Made by a program: the position numbers and the translations under genes
Shown: piece by piece, positions 1 to 7,376 of the stretch
Numbering within the stretch: the stretch's first letter is position 1
Layout of the letters: every line of letters starts with the position of its first letter
NCBI GenBank assembly: GCA_046594105.1
Contig: JBKJQB010000251.1
Span: 1-12,075 of the forward strand
Origin: JBDSGC01 sp046594105
GTDB lineage: Bacteria; Acidobacteriota; Thermoanaerobaculia; Gp7-AA8
Direction: 5' to 3'
DNA length: 12,075 nt
Notes under the pieces: generated by a model
What the model was told of the DNA's origin: nothing
Database searches by the model: none
What the model saw: the letters and a program-made list of their open reading frames with translations, nothing else

Positions 1-223
1 GGCGAATGGAGCCCGCCTCCCGGAGTTGCGATCGATCGGGAAATGCGGGGGACTCGCCCTTCCACACGTGGAGAAATGCCTGCTGGACCGCGTGAATGTG
101 AAGCATCCGGTCGAGCAACGTGGTGTCGGCGACGGCGTCCGGCTCACGCGCGATGGCCGACCATACCAACGCGTCCGCCCACTCCATGTGCCGCATCAAC
201 TCCCGCAGTAGATCCAGCGTCAT
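1..223 (-). CDS. DinB-family protein, 3' part outside window
   Basis: This open frame starts at the ATG at 221-223 and runs leftward off the window edge without a stop, giving 74 N-terminal residues. The protein begins MTLDLLRELMRHMEWADALV and continues with a second helix containing LLDRMLHIHAVQQAFLHVW near residues 36-54. This resembles the first two helices of the DinB/YfiT four-helix bundle, where a histidine from helix 1 (here His12) and one from helix 2 (here His42 or His44) bind a divalent metal; the third ligand would lie in the missing part. Characterised relatives are thiol-dependent transferases or isomerases, but many are of unknown function and I cannot assign a reaction. The start lies only 3 bp after the stop of the oxidoreductase gene, so the two are almost certainly co-transcribed. 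No strong Shine-Dalgarno sequence is visible; translational coupling is likely. Confidence 0.75.
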   Translation of the reverse strand, partial: MTLDLLRELMRHMEWADALVWSAIAREPDAVADTTLLDRMLHIHAVQQAFLHVWKGESPAFPDRSQLREAGSIR

Positions 224-226
224 CGC

Positions 227-2287
227 TTACCGCCGCACATCGACCAGGTTGTCGTAAAACGTCGCGCTCCCGCCAAAGTCCGCCACCGCCTCCGAGGTGG
301 TGTGATTCGCGTTCCGCCCATCCTCGGTGAGTTTGCCCCACCAGACGGACGGCGCGCTGACCACACCGGGACGCACCCGGTCGGTGATCACCGCAGAGGC
401 CATGAACGCGCCACGGTCGTTGAAGATGGTCACCGGGTCGTTCTCCGCGATGGAGCGATTGCGCGCATCGTCCGCATGGATCTCCAGAGTGGGGCGGCCG
501 GCGGAACGACGCAGCGACGGGATGTTGACGAACGACGAATTGAGAAACGAGTGCGCTGGCGGAGAGATCAGCACCAGCGGATAGCGGGCAGCCAGTTCCG
601 GCGAGCGCTCCACTGATTCGAGCGGAGCGATGTAGGTCGGCAGCGGATCGAGGCCGCGGGCAATCAGCCCTTCGGCTTCGATCTCAATCCTGCCGCTTGG
701 AGTGCTCAGTCGTTCGCCGGCACGGTACGGAAGGTAGGGCAGGGGAACGCTCAGCCGCAGCGAGCCCTTGTCTTTGAGCTCCTCCAGGGTAATTCCGGCC
801 AGCGCCGGGGAGGCGGTGTCCAGTGCGGCGCGCATCAGATCGTCGTCGCTCGACTGCAACTCCGCAGCGTCGAGGTGCATGGCCGCGGCGAGCCTGCGGA
901 AAATCTCCGCGTTGGGAAGAGCCTCGCCGAGCGGCTCGATGGCCCGTCGGTTGTGCATCAGGTAGAGATGTCCGTAGGCCTTGTGCAGATCGTCGTGCTC
1001 GAGCTGGGTGGTGGCCGGCAGCAGGACGTCCGCGTAGTCGGCGGTGTCCGTCTGGAAGTGCTCGAGGACGACGGTGAACAGGTCTTCCCGCCGCAAGCCC
1101 TGAAGGACCCGTTCGCGATCGGGAGCCACCGCCCCGGGATTGGAGTTGTAGACGATCATCGCCTGCACCGGTGGATCGTCCGTCTCCAGCAACGCCTCGG
1201 CGAGCCGGGACATGTTGATGGTGCGGGCATTCTGGTTGCCGAGATCGCGTCTCTCCATGCCGGCCATGTTCATCGTGAACGCGCCGGAGACTGAAAGCTG
1301 ACAACCGCCCGCGGGATGATTCCAGTCTCCAGTCACCGCGGGCAGCAGGGAAATGGCCCGAACGGCGGAGCCGCCTCCGGCATGACGTTGCAGTCCGTAG
1401 TTGATGCGGATGAAGGCGGGCCGGGTCTGGCCGTATTCGCGACCGAGCCTCTCGATGAGCTCCACGGGAAGCCGGCAGATGCCGGCAACGCGCTCCGGCG
1501 AATACTCATTCAGTGCGCGGTCGCGCAGCTTCTCCCACCCGATGGTCATGGCCTGGAGGTAGGCGCGGTCCTCCAGCCCATCGCGGAAAATGACGTGCAT
1601 CATGCCCAGGGCCAGCGCGGCATCCGTTCCCGGCCGGATGGCGATGTGCTCATCGCAGGCCTCGGCGGTTCGCGTGCGCAGCGGATCGATGCACACAGTC
1701 CGCGCGCCCTTCGCTTTCGCTCGTCGGATGAACGGCCAGAGGTGGGGGTTTGCGGTGAGCGTGTTGGTACCCCAGAGCAGGATCAGTTTCGCGTCGACGA
1801 TGGCCTCGGGGTCGGTGCCGGTCTTGGTGCCGTAGGTCGCCGCCCACGCTTCGCCACCGGCGGCGGCACAGATGGTCTTGCCCAGGAACGACGCACCGAT
1901 GGTCCTGAAAAAGCGTGAAGCCATCCCTTCGCCGTGCACCAGGCCCATGGTCCCGGCGTAGGAGTAGGGAAGGATCGCCTGCGGTCCGTGAGCGGAGTCC
2001 ATGATCGACCGCAGCCGTTTCGCGATCACGCCGAGCGCCTCATCCCAGCTGGCGCGACGGAACAATCCCGCGCCTTTGGGCCCCACGCGAATCTGCGGGT
2101 AGAGCAGGCGATCGGGATGGTAGGTGCGCTCGAGGTACTTGGAGACTTTGGTGCAGAGAAATCCCGCGGTGACGGGATGCTTCTTGTCACCTTCGATGCG
2201 CACCGCGCGACCATCCTCGACCGTGACCAGCATCGAGCAGGTGTCGGGACAATCGTGAGGGCAGACCGCGCGGACCACGGACGACAT
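227..2287 (-). CDS. Molybdopterin-dependent oxidoreductase with N-terminal 4Fe-4S domain
   Basis: The 686-residue product belongs to the DMSO reductase/formate dehydrogenase superfamily. Residues 1-62 form the 4Fe-4S Mop domain, with Cys9, Cys13 and Cys17 in CPHDCPDTC and the fourth ligand at Cys45 in GFLCTKVSKYL. The molybdopterin domain follows, with WGTNTLTANPH and IDPLRTRTAEACD as cofactor-contacting segments. Cys140, in KTICAAAGGEAW, sits where the family places the protein ligand to molybdenum, so cysteine ligation is plausible. The C-terminal 120 or so residues (LEIHADDARNRSI...NDPVTIFNDRG) are the dinucleotide-binding domain. There is no Tat signal, so the enzyme is probably cytoplasmic. 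Length is normal for the stand-alone, BisC-like branch. No iron-sulfur or membrane-anchor subunit and no cofactor gene lies nearby, so the electron partner and substrate are unknown. The start ATG is preceded by TACACT and 6 nt with no Shine-Dalgarno sequence, which suggests a leaderless mRNA. Confidence 0.93.
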   Translation of the reverse strand: MSSVVRAVCPHDCPDTCSMLVTVEDGRAVRIEGDKKHPVTAGFLCTKVSKYLERTYHPDRLLYPQIRVGPKGAGLFRRASWDEALGVIAKRLRSIMDSAHGPQAILPYSYAGTMGLVHGEGMASRFFRTIGASFLGKTICAAAGGEAWAATYGTKTGTDPEAIVDAKLILLWGTNTLTANPHLWPFIRRAKAKGARTVCIDPLRTRTAEACDEHIAIRPGTDAALALGMMHVIFRDGLEDRAYLQAMTIGWEKLRDRALNEYSPERVAGICRLPVELIERLGREYGQTRPAFIRINYGLQRHAGGGSAVRAISLLPAVTGDWNHPAGGCQLSVSGAFTMNMAGMERRDLGNQNARTINMSRLAEALLETDDPPVQAMIVYNSNPGAVAPDRERVLQGLRREDLFTVVLEHFQTDTADYADVLLPATTQLEHDDLHKAYGHLYLMHNRRAIEPLGEALPNAEIFRRLAAAMHLDAAELQSSDDDLMRAALDTASPALAGITLEELKDKGSLRLSVPLPYLPYRAGERLSTPSGRIEIEAEGLIARGLDPLPTYIAPLESVERSPELAARYPLVLISPPAHSFLNSSFVNIPSLRRSAGRPTLEIHADDARNRSIAENDPVTIFNDRGAFMASAVITDRVRPGVVSAPSVWWGKLTEDGRNANHTTSEAVADFGGSATFYDNLVDVRR

Positions 2288-2293
2288 GAAGTG

Positions 2294-2323
2294 AGTGTAG
2301 CAGCGCCTCTCGCGGCCTGTCTG
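2294..2323 (-). promoter_or_regulatory. Candidate leaderless promoter for the molybdopterin oxidoreductase
   Basis: Reading the minus strand, CAGACA (2323-2318), an 18-nt spacer and TACACT (2299-2294) resemble sigma-70 -35 and -10 boxes, each 4 of 6 to consensus. Only CACTTC separates the -10 box from the ATG, so transcription would begin at or next to the start codon. The individual boxes are weak; the call rests mainly on position and on the same spacing at two other genes. Confidence 0.35.
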
Positions 2324-2575
2324 GAGCCGGCAAAGCCGGCAGAAGACTGTAGGCCCCGGCTTCAGCCGGGGGAAGGCCAGCGACCCGATGCAGCGAAGCC
2401 CGCTTCAGCGGGCGACAGAAGAAGTCCGCGTCATCTGGCGAATCACCGAGGAGTCAATCCGCTGTTCTGTCGCACGCTGAAGCGGGCTCGCGAATGGAAT
2501 TCCCGGTTTCTCCCGGCTCACGCCGGGGGCTACAGTCTCTCGCCGACTGCGCCGGCTGAAGTCCGCTGGAGGGGA
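2321..2575. repeat. BIME-like palindromic repeat cluster (A-B-B'-A')
   Basis: The gap between the thiolase and oxidoreductase genes holds no ORF I trust and is built from small GC hairpins with 4-nt loops. Unit A (2344-2375) contains CCCCGGC-TTCA-GCCGGGG. Unit B (2393-2420) contains GCCCGC-TTCA-GCGGGC. The same two units recur inverted, B' at 2465-2491 and A' at 2507-2538. By hand alignment, A and A' match at 27 of 32 positions and B and B' at 26 of 27 with one extra base. The spacer is 2421-2464. Further degenerate hairpins flank the element: GCCGGC-aaa-GCCGGC at 2326-2340, and GCCGGC-TGAA-GTCCGC near 2551-2566. Such head-to-head palindromes are typical of REP/BIME elements moved by RAYT (TnpA_REP) transposases; none is encoded here. 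Lying downstream of the thiolase, it could also act as a transcription attenuator or 3' stabiliser. Confidence 0.8.
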
Positions 2576-2609
2576 CTCTTCGCTCAGCGCGGTGCGTCAC
2601 CCACTGCCA

Positions 2610-3902
2610 TTACTCGCGCTCGAGAACCATGGCCACTCCGATTCCGCCCGCGGCACAGACGGTTACCAGACCGTACTGCTCACCGCTTCGCTGGAGCTCG
2701 TTGCAGACGGTGGTCACGATGCGTGCGCCCGTGGCGCCGAAAGGATGACCCAGTGCGATCGATCCCCCGGTCCGATTGATTTTCTCCGGATCGATCTCGC
2801 CGATTGCCTCGGATCGTCCAAGCTTCTCTTTCGCGATCTTCTTCGATCCCATCCACTGAATGTTGGAGAGCACCTGCGCGGCGAATGCCTCGTGCATCTC
2901 GATGACGCCGATGTCTTTCAGGCCGATGCCTGCCCGCTCCAGAGCAGTGGGGAGCGCGAAGACCGGTCCCTGCAACAACTGGTCGAACGGATCGGTCGCG
3001 GCGTAGGCATAGCTCCTGATGAAGCCGATGGGCGTCAGCCCGAGCGCTTTCGCCTTGCCCTCGGACATCAGTAAAACCGCCGCCGCGCCATCCGTCAGCG
3101 GTGAGGCATTTCCAGCGGTGATCGTTCCGTAAGTGCGATCGAAGACCGGGCGCAGTTTGGCCATGCCCTCCAGCGTCGAGTCGCCCCGGATCAGATTGTC
3201 CGTCTCCACCACCTTGTCGAAGCCTGGCGGGACGACTACCGTCATGACCTCGTCGCGGAACCGGCCGTCCGTACTGGCTTTCGCCGCGCGGAGGTGGCTT
3301 TGCAACGCGAAGCGGTCCTGGGCCTCGCGGGTGATGCCGTTTTCTTTGGCCATCTTCTCGGCAGACTGGCCCATGGTCAGCCCGGTGGTCGATTCAGCGA
3401 GGGCCGGTCCTTCCGGAGCGAGGTCCCTCGGCCGGATGCGGGAGAACGTAGCCAGCTTTCCGCCCAGGCTCTTCTGCTTGCTCGCGGTCACCAGGGTGTC
3501 GGCGAATCGTTTCGAGAAAAGGATGGGAATGTCCGAGAGGGACTCGGAGCCGCCGGCGACGACGGTGTCGGCGTAGCCGCGGAAGATCAGATCGGCCGCC
3601 GAGGTGATGGCCTGGTTGGCGGAGGCGCAGGCCATGCCGATGGTGTAGCCCGGGATTTTGCGGGGAAGTCCGGTCCCGAGGATGACCTCACGAGCGATGT
3701 TCGGCGCCTTCACCGAGGGGATCACGTTCCCGAACATCAGCTCCTGGATCGAAGCGGGATCGATTCCTGATCGGGAAACCAGTTCGGCCACGACCATCTT
3801 CCCGAGATCGAGAGCGGAGAGCTGGGCATAGTGGGTTCCCGACTTTGCGAACGGAGTACGAAGGCCTCGGATGATGGCGACGCGCGAGGTGGGTTGCGAC
3901 AT
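2610..3902 (-). CDS. fadI: Acetyl-CoA C-acyltransferase (thiolase), FadI-like
   Basis: The 430-residue product is a thiolase that would cleave 3-ketoacyl-CoA with CoA to give acetyl-CoA in fatty acid beta-oxidation, or condense two acyl-CoAs in reverse. The nucleophile is Cys92 in GMACASANQA. The other catalytic elements are His337 in EMHEAFAAQ, His386 in GHPFGATGAR and Cys416 in CAAGGIGVA. The HEAF variant and the length of about 430 residues fit FadI and the mitochondrial trifunctional-protein beta subunit better than FadA or acetoacetyl-CoA thiolases. FadI normally partners FadJ, but no hydratase/dehydrogenase gene is adjacent, so that partner must be elsewhere. A biosynthetic role cannot be excluded. 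The gene is monocistronic, divergent from zwf, and ends at the palindromic repeat cluster. The ATG has no Shine-Dalgarno sequence; TAGTAT lies 6 nt upstream. Confidence 0.92.
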   Translation of the reverse strand: MSQPTSRVAIIRGLRTPFAKSGTHYAQLSALDLGKMVVAELVSRSGIDPASIQELMFGNVIPSVKAPNIAREVILGTGLPRKIPGYTIGMACASANQAITSAADLIFRGYADTVVAGGSESLSDIPILFSKRFADTLVTASKQKSLGGKLATFSRIRPRDLAPEGPALAESTTGLTMGQSAEKMAKENGITREAQDRFALQSHLRAAKASTDGRFRDEVMTVVVPPGFDKVVETDNLIRGDSTLEGMAKLRPVFDRTYGTITAGNASPLTDGAAAVLLMSEGKAKALGLTPIGFIRSYAYAATDPFDQLLQGPVFALPTALERAGIGLKDIGVIEMHEAFAAQVLSNIQWMGSKKIAKEKLGRSEAIGEIDPEKINRTGGSIALGHPFGATGARIVTTVCNELQRSGEQYGLVTVCAAGGIGVAMVLERE

Positions 3903-3908
3903 GGAGGG

Positions 3909-3914
3909 ATACTA
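3909..3914 (-). promoter_or_regulatory. Candidate -10 box (leaderless start) of the thiolase gene
   Basis: On the minus strand TAGTAT is followed by CCCTCC and then the ATG. The six bases before the ATG are pyrimidine-rich, the opposite of a ribosome-binding site. The TANNNT pattern at this spacing would place the transcription start at the start codon. I see no convincing -35 box, so confidence is low when this site is taken alone. Confidence 0.3.
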
Positions 3915-3971
3915 TCCGAAGGAAAGGTCGCTGCATCAGGACGGGCCGAGGTGGCCGGTCGTTCATTTCGA

Positions 3972-3993
3972 TAGAATCGCGATCAATCGGAGG
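3972..3993 (+). promoter_or_regulatory. Possible -10 box and Shine-Dalgarno of the zwf operon
   Basis: TAGAAT at 3972-3977 matches the -10 consensus at 5 of 6 positions. GGAGG at 3989-3993 is a strong ribosome-binding site 8 nt before the zwf ATG. Together they give a leader of roughly 18 nt. No recognisable -35 box is at the right distance, so the promoter half of this call is tentative and the ribosome site is firm. The gap to the divergent thiolase gene is 99 bp. Confidence 0.4.
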
Positions 3994-4001
3994 CAGCAAC
4001 G

Positions 4002-5546
4002 ATGACGGTGAGCCAGGAAGCCAATCCTCTTCGAGAAGGGCTGGAGCAGGAACGGGTCCCGGATGCCTCGGCTCTGGTGATCTTCGGCGCGTCCGGTGAT
4101 CTCACCCAGCGCAAACTGATTCCGGCGCTCTACTCGCTCGCGCACGACGGCCTGTTGCCGGCCGGGCAGACCATCATCGGTTTCGCGCGCCCCGAATTCT
4201 CCGACGAGGCATTCCGCAAGTCGATGCGGGAGTCGTGCGACAAGCACGCGCGCGTGCGCCCGGTGGACGAGGCCGTGTGGGAAAACTTCGCCAAGGGCCT
4301 CTTCTACGTGGCGGGGGAATTCGGCGAGCCGGGCGCCTACGATCGACTGAACCAGAAACTGAAGGAATGCGATGAGTCGCGCGGCACGGGTGGGCGACGC
4401 CTTTACTACCTCGCCGTCCCTCCCCAGTTCTTTCCCGTCATCGCCCAGATCCTCGGCAGCAAGCAGATGGTCACCGATCCGGAGAAGGGTGGTCCCTACA
4501 CCCGCGTCATCATCGAGAAACCGTTCGGACACGACCTGAAAAGCGCGAAGGAGCTGAACCAGGTTGCCGTGACCACCTTCCGCGAGCGGCAGGTCTTCCG
4601 CATCGACCATTACCTCGGCAAGGAAACTGTGCAGAACCTCCTGGTCCTGCGTTTCGCCAACGGAATCTTCGAGCCCTTCTGGAATCGGCAGTACATCGAT
4701 CACGTGCAGTTCACCGTGGCCGAGTCCATCGGCGTGGAGAAGCGCGGGAACTACTTCGAAGGAGCCGGCATCACCCGGGACATCGTTCAGAATCACATGC
4801 TGCAGCTGGTCTCGCTGCTGGCCATGGAGCCGCCGGTGGCCTTCGAAGCCGAGGCGGTGCGCGACGAGAAAGTGAAAGTGTTGCGGGCCTTGCGCGAGTT
4901 TCCCCGCGGCCGCGAGACCGAAGTGGCGGTGCGAGGGCAGTACAGCGAAGGGTCGGTGATGGGGGAGAAGGCGCCAGCCTATCGTCACGAAGAGAACGTC
5001 AACCCCGCCTCGAACGTGGAGACGTTTTCGGCGCTGAAGATCTTCGTCGATAACTGGCGCTGGGCCGACGTGCCGTTTTACATCCGCGCGGGCAAGCGCC
5101 TTCCCAAGCGCGTGACCGACATCTCCATCCACTTCCGTCCCGCGCCCTACCCATTGTTCCGCAAGAAGTCCAGCGTGCGCACGCAGCCCAACGTGCTGGC
5201 CATCCGCATCCAGCCGGATGAGGGAATATCGCTCAAATTCGACTCGAAAGTTCCCGGGCCCACCCTGCGCACTGCGCCGGTGACCATGGAGTTTCGTTAC
5301 GCCACCTCGTTCGGAGGGGAACCGCCGGAAGCCTATGAGCGGCTGCTGCTGGAGACAATGCTCGGCGATTCGACCTTATTCGCGCGTCGCGATGAGGTGG
5401 AGACCGCGTGGGCCTGGCTCGATCCGCTGTTGAACTCGTGGTCCGTTGATGCCCAGTCCCCGGAGTTGTATCCGGCCGGAACCTGGGGTCCGGACGGGGC
5501 CGACCGGCTGATCGAACGCGACGGGCGGAAGTGGAGACGCCCGTGA
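4002..5546 (+). CDS. zwf: Glucose-6-phosphate 1-dehydrogenase
   Basis: The 514-residue enzyme oxidises glucose 6-phosphate to 6-phosphoglucono-1,5-lactone with NADP+ (or NAD+), the first step of the oxidative pentose phosphate pathway. The nucleotide-binding loop GASGDLT is at residues 29-35. The substrate motif RIDHYLGKE is at residues 200-208, with Asp202-His203 in the catalytic positions. The conserved NHMLQL segment at 264-269 supplies the general-base histidine (His265). EKPFGHD lies before the substrate motif, as expected. Length is normal (about 480-515). The ATG is chosen because GGAGG sits 8 nt upstream. An N-terminal extension of about 20 residues before the Rossmann strand is ordinary for the family. 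It is the first gene of zwf-opcA-pgl; the next start is 22 bp downstream. The adjacent OpcA indicates that this is a form requiring or benefiting from the assembly factor. Confidence 0.98.
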   Translation: MTVSQEANPLREGLEQERVPDASALVIFGASGDLTQRKLIPALYSLAHDGLLPAGQTIIGFARPEFSDEAFRKSMRESCDKHARVRPVDEAVWENFAKGLFYVAGEFGEPGAYDRLNQKLKECDESRGTGGRRLYYLAVPPQFFPVIAQILGSKQMVTDPEKGGPYTRVIIEKPFGHDLKSAKELNQVAVTTFRERQVFRIDHYLGKETVQNLLVLRFANGIFEPFWNRQYIDHVQFTVAESIGVEKRGNYFEGAGITRDIVQNHMLQLVSLLAMEPPVAFEAEAVRDEKVKVLRALREFPRGRETEVAVRGQYSEGSVMGEKAPAYRHEENVNPASNVETFSALKIFVDNWRWADVPFYIRAGKRLPKRVTDISIHFRPAPYPLFRKKSSVRTQPNVLAIRIQPDEGISLKFDSKVPGPTLRTAPVTMEFRYATSFGGEPPEAYERLLLETMLGDSTLFARRDEVETAWAWLDPLLNSWSVDAQSPELYPAGTWGPDGADRLIERDGRKWRRP

Positions 5547-5568
5547 ACGGATTGCGGGAGACGCGCTC

Positions 5569-6660
5569 ATGACCGATCTGGCGGCGGCGACGACCGGCGT
5601 AGAAGTTCGAGTCGATGTGAATGCCATCGAGAAGAGCCTGGCGGAGTTGTGGCGCGGTGAGGAGACCGGCGAGCATGCCCTCACCCGAGCCGCGCTGTGG
5701 AACGTCGTCGCCCACACCACCTCCCAGGAGTTCCAGAACGAGGCGAGCGAAGCGCTAGCCAGGGCCAGCGCTTCCATCCCGCAGCGAACGATCATCGTGC
5801 GCGCGAATGCGTCAGGCGGCCCGGAGCTCTCCTCCTGGATCAGCGCCAATTGTCACCTGGCCGGCGGGGGCAAGAAGGTCTGTTCCGAAGAGATCACCCT
5901 GGTGGCTGGCGGCGATCGGATTCACCGGCTGCCGCCGGTGGTCAATGCGCTGCTCATCCCCGACATGCCGGTTGCGGTGTGGTGGCTGGGCGACCTTCCG
6001 CAGGAGAACGAAGACTACGTGCAATCCATCCTCGAACCGGCGGATCGCTTGATCGTGGACTCCGCCGATTTCGACTCCGCGGCCGATCTGATGCTGATCA
6101 GCCGGATCGCCCAGAAGACCGCCACCGCCCCTGCGGACATGAACTGGGTGCGGCTGGAGGAGTGGCGGGCCGCCACGGCCAGGATCTTCGATCCTCCGGC
6201 CATGCGCACCCGCCTCAAAACAATCCGCCGGGTTCGTGTGGTCGCCGCGATCGCCGAGCGCGATTTCTTTGGCGACTCCACGGAATCGCTGCTGTACGCC
6301 GCCTGGATCGGCACCCAGGCCGGACACGTCGTCGACAGCGAGGCCAGGGTGGAAGGCGCGCTCGGCCCCGTCGAATACCGATTCGAACGGCGCCAGCAAT
6401 CGTCCGATGTCGGGGGCATCAGCCTGGCCGAGATCTCGTTCGATGACGGATCGTCGGCCAGCATTACCTGCGATCGGAACCGCGGGGTGCTGATCGCCAA
6501 CGTCGACGGCGACATCAGCGCCCCCGAGTCGGTGACGCGCACCGCGCAGCAAAAGACCGCCGAACTGATCGTGCGGCAACTGAAGCGAAACGAAGGGGAT
6601 CGCGTGCTGCTCCAGGTTCTTCCGGTAGCCGCCCGTCTGTCGCGCCGCATCGTTCGATGA
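5569..6660 (+). CDS. opcA: Glucose-6-phosphate dehydrogenase assembly/activator protein OpcA
   Basis: The 363-residue protein matches the OpcA family, known from cyanobacteria and actinobacteria as a factor that promotes assembly and activity of the Zwf oligomer. Recognisable segments are Cys95 and the GGGKKVCSEEITL stretch containing Cys105, then LPPVVNALLIPDMPVAVWW near residues 121-139, a typical OpcA core signature. The N-terminal 40 or so residues contain the VDVNAIEKSLAELWR helix. The C-terminal half is a less conserved alpha/beta region. Placement directly after zwf supports the call. GGGAG ends 8 nt before the ATG, and the gene overlaps pgl by 4 bp (ATGA), so the three genes are translationally linked. 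From memory, the redox-sensitive cysteines of cyanobacterial OpcA lie near residues 390-400; this protein ends before that and has no C-terminal cysteine pair, so thioredoxin control of that type seems absent. Confidence 0.93.
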   Translation: MTDLAAATTGVEVRVDVNAIEKSLAELWRGEETGEHALTRAALWNVVAHTTSQEFQNEASEALARASASIPQRTIIVRANASGGPELSSWISANCHLAGGGKKVCSEEITLVAGGDRIHRLPPVVNALLIPDMPVAVWWLGDLPQENEDYVQSILEPADRLIVDSADFDSAADLMLISRIAQKTATAPADMNWVRLEEWRAATARIFDPPAMRTRLKTIRRVRVVAAIAERDFFGDSTESLLYAAWIGTQAGHVVDSEARVEGALGPVEYRFERRQQSSDVGGISLAEISFDDGSSASITCDRNRGVLIANVDGDISAPESVTRTAQQKTAELIVRQLKRNEGDRVLLQVLPVAARLSRRIVR

Positions 6661-7358
6661 ATACGAGAGTCTTCGATTCGACTGAGGATCTGGTGGCGGC
6701 CGCCGCACGGACGATCGTGCAGCGTGTGGAAGCGGGAGCCCGGTCCATCGCTCTGTCCGGGGGCACCACTCCGCCCCCGCTCTACACACTCCTCGGTTCC
6801 GATCCTCTGCGCCAGATCCTGGCACCCTTTTCCATCATCTGGGTGGTGGTCGACGAACGGTATGTACCCATCGATCATCCCCACTCGAACGCCGGGATGA
6901 TCGAGGCCACGCTGTTTGCGACGGGGATGTCTTCCGATCACACCTTTCTGCGCTTTCGGACCGAACTGGGCGATCCGGAAACGACGGCGCGACAGTTCGA
7001 AGCCGACTACCTAGAGCAGGGAGTGGGCGACCTGGACATCGCGCTGCTGGGGATGGGCGACGATGGCCACACCGCGTCGCTGTTTCCCGGGACCAGCGTG
7101 CTGGCGGTCGAGGACCGTCTCGCCGCGGCGGTGCACGTCCCCCGACTGGACGCCTGGCGGGTCACGTTGACGAAGCCGGTGCTGCGGGCGGCCAGGCTCC
7201 GCATCGTCCTCGCAGCGGGAGCGAAGAAGCGACCGATCATCGAGCAGCTCCGCGGCGGCGCGGACTATCCCATCGCGCAGGTCACGAACGCCGGTGAGAC
7301 CTGGTGGTTCCTCGATCAGGAGGCGGCGGGGGAGCGGACCGGTCGGGCCGAAGACTGA
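6657..7358 (+). CDS. pgl: 6-phosphogluconolactonase (DevB type)
   Basis: The 233-residue enzyme hydrolyses 6-phosphogluconolactone to 6-phosphogluconate, the step after Zwf. It has the three hallmark blocks of the NagB-like Pgl family: the phosphate loop ALSGGTTPPPLY at residues 32-43, VVDERYVPIDHPHSN at 63-77, and LLGMGDDGHTASLFPG at 128-143. Asp133 and His136 lie in the active-site segment. Length is typical (225-250), so the gene is complete. The ATG overlaps the opcA stop as ATGA, so it is probably translated by re-initiation. This rules out the 7-residue-per-blade YbhE-type lactonase. Downstream comes the repeat-containing gap; no 6-phosphogluconate dehydrogenase or transaldolase follows, so the rest of the pathway is encoded elsewhere. 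Confidence 0.96.
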   Translation: MNTRVFDSTEDLVAAAARTIVQRVEAGARSIALSGGTTPPPLYTLLGSDPLRQILAPFSIIWVVVDERYVPIDHPHSNAGMIEATLFATGMSSDHTFLRFRTELGDPETTARQFEADYLEQGVGDLDIALLGMGDDGHTASLFPGTSVLAVEDRLAAAVHVPRLDAWRVTLTKPVLRAARLRIVLAAGAKKRPIIEQLRGGADYPIAQVTNAGETWWFLDQEAAGERTGRAED

Positions 7359-7359
7359 G

Positions 7360-7376
7360 GGCGGTGAAGAATCGCC
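7360..7376 (+). terminator. Small hairpin just after pgl, possible operon end
   Basis: GGCGGT (7360-7365), a GAAGA loop and ATCGCC (7371-7376) form a 6-bp stem with one G-U pair, starting one base after the pgl stop. There is no T-run, so termination would be weak or Rho-dependent. It might instead be part of the adjacent repeat element. Confidence 0.3.

Noticed and set aside
1934..2779. A 281-codon plus-strand frame running through the palindromic repeat region
   Set aside because: It crosses two well-supported minus-strand genes and the non-coding repeat cluster; the translated sequence is low-complexity and Arg/Pro-rich.
3963..5132. A 389-codon open frame antisense to zwf
   Set aside because: The zwf reading is unmistakable, and the antisense product is His/Arg/Leu-rich with no domain. 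It is a composition artefact.
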